64,000 nt of DNA from Vreelandella populi (GTDB lineage Bacteria; Pseudomonadota; Gammaproteobacteria; Pseudomonadales; Halomonadaceae), in assembly GCF_003989825.1 (NCBI RefSeq), contig NZ_RZHE01000015.1, forward strand, positions 372,001-436,000, in the 5' to 3' direction. Every line of letters begins with the position of its first letter. Position 1 is the stretch's first letter. The translations under genes were made by a program, and so were the position numbers. The notes beneath the pieces were generated by a model that made no database searches, was not told the DNA's origin, and saw only the letters and a list, made by a program, of their open reading frames with translations. This document shows positions 37,258-46,437 of this stretch, in pieces.

Positions 37258-38782
37258 CGTAATCCCCTACTCGTTCACAGTTGGCGTGCTGTCTTGCACC
37301 AGCGGCATACAGCATGATTTGTTCTTCGTTGATATCGTCACCGTTAAGCTCGACGGCAATCCTTCCTTCGCGAATCACCAGAACACGGTCGGCCATACCG
37401 ATCACCTCCTCAAGCTCGGAAGAGATAACAATAACGGCCTTATTCTGCTCAGTGAGGTCGCGAATCAGCCGATAGATCTGCTGCTTGGCGCTGATATCGA
37501 TGCCTCGCGTGGGCTCATCGAGAATCAGGATATCGGGATCGATATCCAACAGTTTGGAGAAGTAAACTTTCTGCTGGTTGCCACCACTCAAGAGGCTCAC
37601 GGGTGCCGCCAGATTGGACGCCTTAATCGCCAGGCGTTGCTGGTAGTGCTCGGCGCGGCGGCGCTCAGCACGATGCTGAATAAAACCGCGCACATAGCGC
37701 TTCAGGCTAAGAGCGGTAATGTTCTGCATGACATTAAACGAGAGAATCAGCCCCTTTCCCTGCCGGTCTTCTGAAAGATATGCCAACCCATGGGCATGGG
37801 CTTCATTGGGCGAGCGAATATCCACTGTTTGGCCATCAATCAATATCTCGCCACTCGCTTTGCGGCGTAACCCCATGATGGTTTCAGCAATTTCCGTGCG
37901 TCCGGCGCCTACCAACCCGGCAAGTCCGAGCACTTCGCCACGGCGTACCTCAAGGTTGATATCGGTAAGCTTGCCTTTAAGGCTCAGGCCACGCACCTGG
38001 AGGGCAGGTGGTGCGCCGGTCACGTCCAAGGGGGGCTTGTCAGGATAGATTTGCGATAGCTCACGCCCGACCATCTTGCGCGCCATATCCTCTTCATTAA
38101 GCGCCTTGGTCTCACAAAGTTCTACCTGCTTGCCGTCCCGTAAAATCAGCAGCCGGTCACAGAGATCTTTAACCTCTTTAAGCTTGTGAGAAATGAACAG
38201 AATCGTGACGCCCTTGGCTACCAGCGCGCGTACCACTCTAAACAGCACGGCGACTTCCCGATCGGTCAGCACCGTGGTCGGCTCATCCAGAATCACGATG
38301 CGCGCGTCATTGGCCAGCACTCTGGCGACTTCGACCATCTGCTTTTGGGCCACGCTCAACTGGGCGATAGGGAGTCTGGGGTCCAGGTTTACTTCAAGCG
38401 AGCTGAGCAGTTCCTGGGTCCGCTTACGCATGTCGGCGTGGTCAAGGAATCCGTTGCGGCGTACCTCCTGGCCGAGGAAGACGTTTTCATAGACACGCAG
38501 CGTGGGTATTAAATTGAATTCCTGGGGGATCATCGCCACGCCGTGAAAGCGGGCGGTGATCGGATCCAGCGCGCTGAATATCTGGCCATTCAGGTAAATC
38601 GTGCCGACCGTGGGGGTATAGATACCGCTGATGATTTTTAACAGCGTAGATTTCCCAGCGCCGTTTTCCCCCAGAATACCGATCACCTCACCCGGCATCA
38701 CGGAAAGGGAAATATCGTCCAGCACTTGAACGGGGCCGAAGGCCTTGCCGATCCCCTCAAGTCTTAAAATAGGCTCACTCAT
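37241..38782 (-). CDS. Sugar ABC transporter ATP-binding protein (RbsA/MglA family)
   Basis: 513 aa with two fused ABC domains. Domain one has Walker A GENGAGKST, signature LSVAQKQMVEVARVL and Walker B IVILDEPT. Domain two has the family's altered Walker A GLVGAGRTE and signature LSGGNQQKVYFSKLL. The ATG at 38782 follows GAGGAC and starts MSEPILRLEGI; the frame reads 41 codons further upstream but that part has no homology and overlaps the oxidoreductase gene. It overlaps the stop of the oxidoreductase gene by eight bases. Confidence 0.94.
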   Translation of the reverse strand: MSEPILRLEGIGKAFGPVQVLDDISLSVMPGEVIGILGENGAGKSTLLKIISGIYTPTVGTIYLNGQIFSALDPITARFHGVAMIPQEFNLIPTLRVYENVFLGQEVRRNGFLDHADMRKRTQELLSSLEVNLDPRLPIAQLSVAQKQMVEVARVLANDARIVILDEPTTVLTDREVAVLFRVVRALVAKGVTILFISHKLKEVKDLCDRLLILRDGKQVELCETKALNEEDMARKMVGRELSQIYPDKPPLDVTGAPPALQVRGLSLKGKLTDINLEVRRGEVLGLAGLVGAGRTEIAETIMGLRRKASGEILIDGQTVDIRSPNEAHAHGLAYLSEDRQGKGLILSFNVMQNITALSLKRYVRGFIQHRAERRRAEHYQQRLAIKASNLAAPVSLLSGGNQQKVYFSKLLDIDPDILILDEPTRGIDISAKQQIYRLIRDLTEQNKAVIVISSELEEVIGMADRVLVIREGRIAVELNGDDINEEQIMLYAAGARQHANCERVGDYDGTIA

Positions 38783-39965
38783 AGAGCGTCCTCTGCAATG
38801 TCTTGCGCACAGTGTCGTTAGTACTATGCAGCGGCGTCCAGGCGCTTGCCGCCTGGCTAGAGGTAATAGCCGCTGCAATAAAGCGCATGCCGTCAACGCC
38901 GTCATCGATGCCTGGCAACCAGGCCGGACACTCGCCTGACATGTGACCGTCAGCTAGCGCCTGATACAGGTTGGCAAAGGCTTCAATGTAGCCTTCCGGG
39001 TGCCCACCCGGCACACGAACGCCCTGGCCAATACCCGCGCTTAACCAATCGTCACGCCGCGTTAAGCGCTGGCTTGGCCCGTTAAGCGGCTTCAGCCACA
39101 GTTCGTTGGGCTGCTCCTGGGCCCACTGCAGACTGGCTTTCTCGCCGATGACGCGAATGGTTAACGCGTTCTCATAGCCGGCTGCCGTCTGACTTGCCCA
39201 CAGCATGCCCCGTGCCCCGCCGTTGAAGCGCAGTAGCGCCTGAACGTTATCGTCAAGTGCCCGACCCGGCACGGCAGTCACCAACTCAGCGCTGACCTCA
39301 CTGACGCGTTGGCCGCTAATAAACTGGGCCAACTGAAACGCGTGTACACCGATATCCCCCAGACAGCCCGCTGCGCCCGCCTGAGTGGGGTCCAGCCGCC
39401 AGGCGGCCTGGCGGTTATCGGCTTCCGGGGGCTCGCTTAGCCACTCCTGAATATACTCGACCTGCACATGGCGAAGCTGACCCAAGGCGCCTTCGGCAAT
39501 TAACTCACGGGCATGCTGAACCAGCGGGTAACCCGCGTAGTTGTGCATCAGCACAAAGTGGCGCGCGCTTTTCTCAGCCGCCTGGGCCAGCTGTTCAGCT
39601 TCCTCGACGCTGAGCGTCATGGGTTTTTCACACACCACGTGGAAGCCCGCTTCCAGGCTTGCCAGCGCCGCCGGGTAATGCAGATGGTTAGGCGTCACAA
39701 TCGCCACGACCTGGGCGCCATCTTCGCGCGCGGCCTCGCCTGCCAACAGCGCTGCGTAGTCGGCATAGCAGCGCTGCTCATCAATGCCTAACTCGTTGGC
39801 GGTAGCCAGGTTGCGTTCGGTCTGGGATGAAAAAGCCCCCGCCACCAGTTCAAAACGGTCATCCAGGCGCGCCGCCATACGGTGCACACCGCCAATAAAA
39901 GCGCCTTGGCCGCCGCCTATCATGGCGAGGCGAAGTCTGCGCGGTGTGTTGTTGGTAGTTGTCAT
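38775..39965 (-). CDS. Gfo/Idh/MocA family NAD(P)-dependent oxidoreductase
   Basis: 396 aa. The Rossmann motif MIGGGQGAFIGGVHR is near residues 14-28, and VVCEKPMTLSVEEAEQL holds the catalytic EKP lysine; GGHPEGYIEAFANLYQAL is common in the sugar-oxidising subgroup. The ATG at 39965 was chosen because MTTTNNTPRRLRLAMIGG begins the homology; 29 codons of open frame lie upstream. It probably oxidises the imported sugar, possibly at C3, working with the isomerase encoded just upstream. The gene pair plus ABC genes resembles inositol and 3-keto-glycoside catabolic sets. Confidence 0.88.
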   Translation of the reverse strand: MTTTNNTPRRLRLAMIGGGQGAFIGGVHRMAARLDDRFELVAGAFSSQTERNLATANELGIDEQRCYADYAALLAGEAAREDGAQVVAIVTPNHLHYPAALASLEAGFHVVCEKPMTLSVEEAEQLAQAAEKSARHFVLMHNYAGYPLVQHARELIAEGALGQLRHVQVEYIQEWLSEPPEADNRQAAWRLDPTQAGAAGCLGDIGVHAFQLAQFISGQRVSEVSAELVTAVPGRALDDNVQALLRFNGGARGMLWASQTAAGYENALTIRVIGEKASLQWAQEQPNELWLKPLNGPSQRLTRRDDWLSAGIGQGVRVPGGHPEGYIEAFANLYQALADGHMSGECPAWLPGIDDGVDGMRFIAAAITSSQAASAWTPLHSTNDTVRKTLQRTLYE

Positions 39966-39987
39966 TAAGTAATCTCTAAGCGTTAAT

Positions 39988-41046
39988 TTAGCCGAAACCC
40001 AGCAGAGTGCGGTTGGCCTCACGATCCGTTCCGGCATCGGCAAAATCATCAAACGCCCGGTCGGTCACCTGAATGATGTGCTCATTCACAAACTTGACGC
40101 CTTCCGCCGCGCCTTGCTCAGGGTGCTTGAGCGCACATTCCCACTCGATGACCGCCCAGCCGTCAAAATCGTACTGGGCCAGTTTTGAGAACACCGCCTT
40201 GAAATCGACCTGCCCATCGCCCAGAGAGCGAAAGCGACCTGCCCGCTCGACCCAGGAAGTGTAGCCGCCGTAAACGCCCTGCTGGGCAGTAGGGTGAAAT
40301 TCGGCGTCCTTGACATGGAACATGCGGATATACGGATGGTAGCGATCCAGAAAGGCAAGGTGATCAAGCTGTTGAAGCACAAGATGGGAAGGGTCATACA
40401 GCATGCAGCAGCGCGGATGATGGTCCACCGCGGCTAAAAAACGCTCGAAGGTCGCGCCATCATGCAGGTCTTCGCCAGGATGAATCTCAAAGCATAAATC
40501 CACGCCCGCAGCATCGAAGGCATCCAGAATAGGACGCCAGCGCTTGGCAAGCTCGGCAAACCCGTCCTCAACCAATCCAGCGGGGCGCTGCGGCCAAGGG
40601 TAAAGAAAGGGCCAGAGTAGAGAGCCGGAGAAAGTGGCGTGGGCCTTCAAACCTAGATTGGCGCTGGCCCGTGCGGCAAGCTTCAACTGTTCGGCGGCCC
40701 ATGCCTGACGTGCAACAGGGTCGCCGTGCAGTTCAGGCGGGGCGAAGCCATCAAACAGGCTATCGTATACCGGGTGCACGGCCACCAGCTGGCCTTGCAG
40801 ATGCGTTGAAAGCTCACAGATCTCTAGGCCATATCCCGCCAAAAGGGCCTGGATTTCTTGGCAATACGCTTGGCTTTCTGCCGCTTGTTCAAGATCAAAA
40901 AACCGTTTATCCAGCGTAGGTATTTGAACCGCTTTAAAGCCCAGCTCTGATGCCCAGCGGGCAATATGCTCCAGGCTATCGAAGGGCGGTTGATCGCCAA
41001 TGTACTGGGCGAGAAAGAGTGCTGGACCTTTAAGGGTCTTCATCAT
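39988..41046 (-). CDS. Sugar phosphate isomerase/epimerase-like TIM-barrel protein
   Basis: 352 aa AP_endonuc_2-fold protein. The metal-site residues appear as Glu in CFEIHPGEDLHDG, Asp and His in MLYDPSHLVLQQ, His in MFHVKDAEFHP and a late Glu in WAVIEWECALKHPEQG. It begins MMKTLKGPALFLAQYIG and is the first gene of the sugar operon. Members isomerise or epimerise keto-sugars or hydrolyse 3-keto-glycosides. A sigma70-like promoter (TTGTCA, 17 bases, TAAAAC) and an operator palindrome lie directly upstream. Confidence 0.87.
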   Translation of the reverse strand: MMKTLKGPALFLAQYIGDQPPFDSLEHIARWASELGFKAVQIPTLDKRFFDLEQAAESQAYCQEIQALLAGYGLEICELSTHLQGQLVAVHPVYDSLFDGFAPPELHGDPVARQAWAAEQLKLAARASANLGLKAHATFSGSLLWPFLYPWPQRPAGLVEDGFAELAKRWRPILDAFDAAGVDLCFEIHPGEDLHDGATFERFLAAVDHHPRCCMLYDPSHLVLQQLDHLAFLDRYHPYIRMFHVKDAEFHPTAQQGVYGGYTSWVERAGRFRSLGDGQVDFKAVFSKLAQYDFDGWAVIEWECALKHPEQGAAEGVKFVNEHIIQVTDRAFDDFADAGTDREANRTLLGFG

Positions 41047-41097
41047 CTACCTCATTTGTCTTGTTGTTTTAGCGTCAGCAATCAGCGTTGACAACAT

Positions 41098-41115
41098 AAT
41101 GTAATGGATTACATT
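41098..41115. promoter_or_regulatory. LacI-family operator candidate 1 (sugar operon)
   Basis: Perfect eight-base arms AATGTAAT and ATTACATT around GG, just upstream of the -35 box of the minus-strand sugar operon. The 14-base core TGTAATGGATTACA has the size and symmetry of LacI-family operators. Confidence 0.7.
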
Positions 41116-41329
41116 GCAGCAGAGGGAAGAAAGCCGGTCAAGCAGTGTCTGAAGAACAGTGAAAATTGATTAACCCCATGATATAAAAATAATTTCTATC
41201 TAAATAAGTATATTAAATGGGTGACCTATAGACTAAAGAATAATTATAAATCGCATAATAAAGCAGCAAATACTTATCAAGCTAATCAGAAAGTTAAAGT
41301 TACATCACGGTTAAAATGGTCAAGGCATT

Positions 41330-41345
41330 ATGTAAACCTTTACAT
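41330..41345. promoter_or_regulatory. LacI-family operator candidate 2 (regulator gene)
   Basis: Perfect seven-base arms ATGTAAA and TTTACAT around CC, about 75 bases upstream of the regulator start. It shares TGTAA-N4-TTACA with the first site, so one protein could bind both and loop the DNA or autoregulate. Confidence 0.7.
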
Positions 41346-41419
41346 TTCAGGCATTAGCGCGCCAATATTGTATCTAACCGTCCGCTTATTCCGGCGCGTT
41401 TTATCAGGACCATCGTTCA

Positions 41420-42460
41420 ATGTTTAATACCCAAGTAACGGGAAAGCATCCACATAGTGTGCCCACTATCAAGGATGTGGCTAAAGCGGCAGGCTGTTCG
41501 ACAGCTACTGTGTCACGCGCTCTGGCGACGCCTGAAAAGGTTAGCGATACTACTCGAGAGCGGGTCAACCAGGCGATCGCTCAAGTGGGTTACGCGCCCA
41601 ATATTGCCGCGCGCAACTTGCGCCGCGCCGAATCCAAAACCATTGTGGCGCTCTTGCCGGATATTTCTAACCCGTTTTTCTCCGAAATTATTAGCGGCAT
41701 GGAAGATGTTGCCCACCAGGCGGGCTACCAGATATTGATTGGTGACTGCGAACATGACCCGGCGCGCGCAGAGGCCTATTTTCGACTACTTTCGACCAAT
41801 CAGGCCGACGGCATCGTGCTGCTGACCTCGGAAATTCCCAAGGCGTTGATCAAACAGGCGGATGGCCAGGCGGACTTTCCACTCGTCATGGCGTGTGAAT
41901 TCTTCAGCGATATCGATCTGCCATTGATTGCTATCGACAACCATCAGGCGAGCTGCCAGGCCATTGATTACCTGGTGTCGCTTGGCCATCAGCGTATTGC
42001 CACCCTCACCGGCCCGGCGGGCAACCCTATTTGCCTAGAGCGGCTACGCGGTTATCGCGACACGCTCTCTGCCCACGGCCTTATCGACCAGGCCTGCGTT
42101 GCTGAGGGTGATTTTGGTTTTCGGTCCGGCTTTCAGCAGGGGCTGGCGCTTCTGGATAACGCCCAGCGCCCCACCGCGATTTTCTGCCATAGCGATGAGA
42201 TGGCGATTGGTGTACTCAAGGCGGCTCGCCAGCTAAATATTACAGTGCCCGGTCAGCTGTCGGTGGTCGGCTTTGATAACATCGGGCTGAGCGAATACTG
42301 CGAACCCGAGCTGACCACCATCAGCCAGCCGCGTAACGAAATAGGCCAACAGGCCATGCAGTCGCTGCTCCATTTACTGCGCGGCGAGCGTGTTATCCGG
42401 CGCCAGACGCTAAGCAGCCACTTGATCGTGCGTAAAAGCACCGGGCGGGTTAGCGATTAG
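41420..42460 (+). CDS. LacI-family transcriptional regulator, CytR-like
   Basis: 346 aa. The N-terminal helix-turn-helix TIKDVAKAAGCSTATVSRAL (residues 16-35) and hinge YAPNIAARNLRR are followed by a sugar-binding core with LLPDISNPFFSEIISGMED, LDNAQRPTAIFCHSDEMAIGVL and VVGFDNIGLSEYCEPELTTI. It most likely represses the divergent sugar operon until the imported sugar or a derivative is bound. Two matching palindromes in the shared gap support this. A plus-strand terminator follows at 42487. Confidence 0.92.
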   Translation: MFNTQVTGKHPHSVPTIKDVAKAAGCSTATVSRALATPEKVSDTTRERVNQAIAQVGYAPNIAARNLRRAESKTIVALLPDISNPFFSEIISGMEDVAHQAGYQILIGDCEHDPARAEAYFRLLSTNQADGIVLLTSEIPKALIKQADGQADFPLVMACEFFSDIDLPLIAIDNHQASCQAIDYLVSLGHQRIATLTGPAGNPICLERLRGYRDTLSAHGLIDQACVAEGDFGFRSGFQQGLALLDNAQRPTAIFCHSDEMAIGVLKAARQLNITVPGQLSVVGFDNIGLSEYCEPELTTISQPRNEIGQQAMQSLLHLLRGERVIRRQTLSSHLIVRKSTGRVSD

Positions 42461-42486
42461 CCATACCGTTATATGCCTGCATAAAT

Positions 42487-42518
42487 AACGCGGGGGCAGT
42501 TACCTGCGCCCGCGTTTT
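42487..42518. terminator. Terminator between the LacI-type gene and paoC
   Basis: Arms AACGCGGG and CCCGCGTT with an inner GCAG/CTGC pairing, followed by TTAATAG on the plus strand and TTATTTAT on the minus strand. It lies between two convergent genes and can serve both. Confidence 0.85.
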
Positions 42519-42546
42519 AATAGTTGCCGCGCAAACCGCGCCTGGC

Positions 42547-44727
42547 TTACGCCCCAGGCAGCCGATCAAGCATACGATCCAGTGTCATGGGGTAATCGCG
42601 CAGGCGTATGCCGGTAGCGTTGTACATGGCATTGGCCACCGCCGCTGCGCCGCCGCAGATACCCAGCTCACCGACCCCCTTGGCTTTCAAGGGCGTAGAG
42701 GCGCCGTCCTGGGTGTCGAGGAAGATGACTTCCTGCTCGGGAATGTCGGCGTGCACCGCTATTTCGTAACCGGCCAGGTCGTGGTTGGTAAAGTACCCAC
42801 GGTGTGAATCAATGTTCAGGCTCTCGGTCAATGCCGCGCCTATGGCCATGGTCATGCCGCCGATCACCTGACTACGCGCAGTGACAGGGTTCAGGATGCG
42901 TCCAGCATCCACGACCGTGAGCGTACGCCTGAGACGGGTTTCGCCGGTATAGGCATGCACCGCCACCTCGACAAAGTGCGCCGCGAAGGTGCCGATCTCA
43001 AGCTCGTCCTTGAAATCCCCAAAGTGCAGCGTATCTTCGCCCACCAGCTCTTCATTCGGGACCACGTCACGTAGCGCCACGCGCTTGTCATCGGTCACCA
43101 CTTGGCCATTTTCGAACCTCGCCGACCCGACGCCCAGGCGCTTGGTGATCTCGCCTTGCAGTGCCACACACGCCGCATAAACCCCTGCGGTGGAGCTGGC
43201 CGCGCCCATCTGGCCACCGGAACCGGACGCCGCCGGGTAGGCGCTGTTGCCCAAACGCACTTCCACATCGTCCATCTCCAGGCCCATGGTTTCAGCGGCA
43301 GTCTGGGCGATGATGGTGTAGGAACCGGTGCCGATATCGGTCATGTCGGTCTCGACGATCAGCCGCCCTTCGCTCAACCGTACCCGGGCACCGGAATCCA
43401 GCGTCGGCGCACCGCGGTAGGCACCGGCCATGCCCTGGCCAATCAGCCACTGCCCTTCACGCTTACCGCCTGGCGTAGTGTTACGCGCGCTCCAGTTGAA
43501 TACCTCGGCGCCCTTGCGCAAGCACTCGACGAAGTGGCGGTCGCTATAGCGTTTGGAAGGTTCTTCGGGGTTGACCTGGGTATCGTTGAGAATCCGAAAC
43601 TCCACTGGGTCCATTCCCAGCTTCTCAGCCATTTCATCCATGGCGATTTCCAGCACGGCCAAGCCTGAAGCTTCGCCGGGGGCACGCATGTCGGCGGCCT
43701 CGGGCAGGTTCATGTCGATGGCGTGGTGCGCCACACGGCGGTTTTCGCCAGCGTAGAAGCAGCGCGTCTGGTTGACCGCATCTTCACCACTGCCGCCAGG
43801 CAGCGTATGGGAGATCGCCGAGTGATCGAAGGCAGTGATCCGACCATCCTTACCCGAGGCGATGCGCAGCCGCTGCACGGTACCGGAGCGATGGGTGGCG
43901 TTATTGAAGATAAACGAGCGTGGCAGCGCCACCTTCACCGGGCGTCCGGTTTCTCTTGAGCCAAGCGCGGCGAGCACAGCGTCAGCGCGCAGCCACAGCT
44001 TGCCCCCAAAACCGCCACCGATGTAGGGGCTTTCCAGACGGATGTTGGCCGGATCGAGCTCAAACGTGGTGGCCAGCGCCTTACGGGTCCACTTGATCAT
44101 CTGATTCGAGGTCCAGAGCGTCATGTTCTTGCCGTCGCACCAGTCCGCGATTGTCGCGTGGGGCTCCATCATGGCGTGGCTTTGCGAGGCGGTGTGGTAG
44201 GTCTCATCAAGCGTGACCTCGGCACTGTCAAAGGCCGCGTCCACATCGCCCACGTGCGAAACCACATCTCTATCCTGTAGCCGCTTCCAAGCATCATCCA
44301 GATCGAACTCGCCCGGGGTCTCTTCGTACTCTACCTCGATGAGCGACGTAGCTGCCCGGGCCTGCTCCAGCGTGTCAGCTACCACCACGGCAATCGCCTG
44401 GTGGTAGTGTTCGATTATGTCGCCGCCAAACAGCTTGGCGACGTTGCTTTCGGCACGGGGCAGCTCGTCGATATCCAGCGCCGTGATCACCGCCGCCACG
44501 CCTTCAGCGTTACGCGCTGCCGTTGCATCCATGCGGGTAATACGCCCTTTGGCGATACTCGACCCCAGCGGGTAACCCACCAATGGATTATCCGCTACGT
44601 CATGTCGCTCGTAGGCGTAGGGTGCCGTGCCGGTCACTTTCAGTGCGCCATCGACCCGGGTATGGGGCTTACCGATGATCCGGGCGTGGTCAAAGAGATT
44701 CTCATCGGCTGATTGATTAAAATCCAT
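42547..44727 (-). CDS. paoC: PaoC-type molybdenum-binding subunit of aldehyde oxidoreductase
   Basis: 726 aa large subunit of the xanthine dehydrogenase family; it holds the molybdopterin cytosine dinucleotide cofactor and oxidises aldehydes to acids. Sequence resembles E. coli PaoC along its length: RIIGKPHTRVDGALKVTGTA at the start, PYIGGGFGGKLWLR and MRAPGEASGLAVLEIAMDE in the middle, and GVGELGICGGAAAVANA with the catalytic Glu near residue 690. It ends DRMLDRLPGA, as in PaoC. Three bases separate it from paoB. The partner chaperone gene diverges 1.7 kb upstream. Confidence 0.93.
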   Translation of the reverse strand: MDFNQSADENLFDHARIIGKPHTRVDGALKVTGTAPYAYERHDVADNPLVGYPLGSSIAKGRITRMDATAARNAEGVAAVITALDIDELPRAESNVAKLFGGDIIEHYHQAIAVVVADTLEQARAATSLIEVEYEETPGEFDLDDAWKRLQDRDVVSHVGDVDAAFDSAEVTLDETYHTASQSHAMMEPHATIADWCDGKNMTLWTSNQMIKWTRKALATTFELDPANIRLESPYIGGGFGGKLWLRADAVLAALGSRETGRPVKVALPRSFIFNNATHRSGTVQRLRIASGKDGRITAFDHSAISHTLPGGSGEDAVNQTRCFYAGENRRVAHHAIDMNLPEAADMRAPGEASGLAVLEIAMDEMAEKLGMDPVEFRILNDTQVNPEEPSKRYSDRHFVECLRKGAEVFNWSARNTTPGGKREGQWLIGQGMAGAYRGAPTLDSGARVRLSEGRLIVETDMTDIGTGSYTIIAQTAAETMGLEMDDVEVRLGNSAYPAASGSGGQMGAASSTAGVYAACVALQGEITKRLGVGSARFENGQVVTDDKRVALRDVVPNEELVGEDTLHFGDFKDELEIGTFAAHFVEVAVHAYTGETRLRRTLTVVDAGRILNPVTARSQVIGGMTMAIGAALTESLNIDSHRGYFTNHDLAGYEIAVHADIPEQEVIFLDTQDGASTPLKAKGVGELGICGGAAAVANAMYNATGIRLRDYPMTLDRMLDRLPGA

Positions 44728-44730
44728 ACA

Positions 44731-45681
44731 TCACTCCTTTGCCAGCAGGGCGGCCAGCGTACGCTCGGCAAGTGTCAGCTTATAGGCGTTCTCATCGGTG
44801 GGGCGCGCGCCGTCCAGAAGCTTTGTCATCACCGCTTTGGCACCGTTGCCAAGCTCGGCATCAGCCTCATCACGCCGCCAGGGTTTATGCGCTACGCCAC
44901 CCAGCGCTACACGGCCCTTGCCGTCGTCGGTTTCGATCAGCGCCACCGACACCAGCGCAAAGGCGTAAGAGGCGCGATCGCGTACCTTGTAGTATTGCTG
45001 GCGCCCGCCTACTGGGGCAGGAAGTACCACGCCGGTGATGATCTCACCCGGTTCCAGCACGTTCTCCACGTCCGGGGTGTCGCCGGGAAGCCGGTAGAAC
45101 TCATCAAGCGTGAGCCTGCGCGTCTGCCCCTGGGGATTGATGGTTTCCACCTCGGCATCCAGCACGCGAAGGGCCACCGCCATATCCGATGGGTGCGTCG
45201 CAATGCAGTGTTCTGACGTACCGATGACACCCAGCTGGCGGGTATCGGCGCCCTCGTCGAGCGCGGCGCAGCCAGCCCCGGGCTCGCGCTTGTTACAGGG
45301 CATTGCCGTATCGTAGAAGTAAGGGCAGCGGGTACGCTGCAGAAGATTGCCGCCGGTAGAGGCCTTGTTACGCAGCTGGGTTGATGCGCCGGAGAACAGC
45401 GCTCGGCTGAGTACCGGGTAGTCGCGCCGAATGCGCTCATTGGCGGCCAAGGCGGTGTTGCTCACCAGCGCCCCGATACGTACACCGCCCTCATCGGTCT
45501 CGGTAATATCGTCAAGGCCGGTTTGCGTGATATCAATCAGATGCAGTGGCACTTCGATTTCGTGCTTCATTAGATCGAGCAAATTGGTGCCGCCAGCAAT
45601 GAATTTGGCGCCTGGCACTTCAAAGGCGCGCGCCGCCGCCTGAGCGGCATCATCAATGCGCTCATAGGAAAAGGCTTTCAT
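44731..45681 (-). CDS. paoB: PaoB-type FAD and [4Fe-4S] subunit of aldehyde oxidoreductase
   Basis: 316 aa from the ATG at 45681, which follows AAGGAG. The FAD-binding part has [18 protein letters not shown] (about residues 24-41) and [22 protein letters not shown]. The cysteine block [20 protein letters not shown] is the insert that ligates an extra [4Fe-4S] cluster in the PaoB group. It passes electrons between the iron-sulfur subunit and acceptor. Its start overlaps the paoA stop in an ATGA. Confidence 0.93.
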   Translation of the reverse strand: MKAFSYERIDDAAQAAARAFEVPGAKFIAGGTNLLDLMKHEIEVPLHLIDITQTGLDDITETDEGGVRIGALVSNTALAANERIRRDYPVLSRALFSGASTQLRNKASTGGNLLQRTRCPYFYDTAMPCNKREPGAGCAALDEGADTRQLGVIGTSEHCIATHPSDMAVALRVLDAEVETINPQGQTRRLTLDEFYRLPGDTPDVENVLEPGEIITGVVLPAPVGGRQQYYKVRDRASYAFALVSVALIETDDGKGRVALGGVAHKPWRRDEADAELGNGAKAVMTKLLDGARPTDENAYKLTLAERTLAALLAKE

Positions 45682-46250
45682 GAGCGCTCCTTGGCTACTT
45701 GATCTTTGGCAACCTGGTTGATGGCTTTCAAGATGTTGGCGTAGGCACCACAGCGGCACAGGTTGCCGGACATGCGCTCGCGGATCTCCTCATCGCTGAT
45801 CTCGATGGGTCCATTGAGCTCTTTGGTCACGTGGCTCGGGATACCGGCACGGATCTCATCAAGCGTCGCCCTGGCCGAGCAGATCTGGCCCGGCGTGCAG
45901 TAGCCACATTGAAAGGCGTCGTTATCGATGAACGCCTGCTGCATGGGATCCATGTGCTCGACATCGCCCACGCCTTCAATGGTGGTGATCTCGTCGTCCT
46001 GGTGCATTATCGCCAGGGTCAAGCAGGCGTTCACCCGCTCGCCGTTGATATAAACCGTACATGCTCCACACTGACCAAGATCGCAGCCTTTTTTGGAGCC
46101 GGTAAGTTTCAGGTGTTCGCGCAGGGTGTCCAGCAGCGTGGTGCGATTATCAAGCTCTAGCTCGTGGCGCTGGCCGTTGATCGACAGGACAACCGCGGAG
46201 CGGGTCGTGGCGCTTTCACGATGCTTCTCGAACGTCGTCGTTGAGGTCAT
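45678..46250 (-). CDS. paoA: PaoA-type [2Fe-2S] subunit of aldehyde oxidoreductase, without Tat signal
   Basis: 190 aa with two [2Fe-2S] clusters. The plant-ferredoxin type cluster is bound by [12 protein letters not shown] and the Cys in VNACLTL; the second by [11 protein letters not shown] and [10 protein letters not shown]. coli PaoA carries a twin-arginine signal and is periplasmic; this protein begins [20 protein letters not shown] and goes straight into the ferredoxin fold, so the whole enzyme should stay in the cytosol. It is the first gene of paoABC. Confidence 0.93.
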   Translation of the reverse strand: MTSTTTFEKHRESATTRSAVVLSINGQRHELELDNRTTLLDTLREHLKLTGSKKGCDLGQCGACTVYINGERVNACLTLAIMHQDDEITTIEGVGDVEHMDPMQQAFIDNDAFQCGYCTPGQICSARATLDEIRAGIPSHVTKELNGPIEISDEEIRERMSGNLCRCGAYANILKAINQVAKDQVAKERS

Positions 46251-46437
46251 TTGAATTGCCTTTAATTTTCGTTGCTATCGCCTAGTCACGGTCATGACGA
46301 AGTAAGCATAGTCACAATTAAAGCCACCAGCCCAATTCTTCTGGCACTCCCGCCTAGGCGCGCAATTGGTCTACGCTAGAGTGCATATAGATACCCGGCC
46401 CGGCTTGCAGGCCGTTGAACAAGGAACGCGTGACTCA

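Larger units (their letters stand above)
41047..41419. other. Divergent control region of the sugar operon and its LacI-type regulator
   Basis: 373 bases without a gene. On the minus strand TTGTCA and TAAAAC, 17 bases apart, form a plausible promoter for the isomerase gene between about 41065 and 41095. Two inverted repeats of the pattern TGTAA-N4-TTACA lie at 41098-41115 and 41330-41345, one near each gene. The middle part is AT-rich and featureless. Confidence 0.65.

Noticed and set aside
43102..43668. 188-residue open frame antisense to paoC
   Set aside because: GC-rich coding DNA often leaves an open antisense frame; no motif or binding site supports it.
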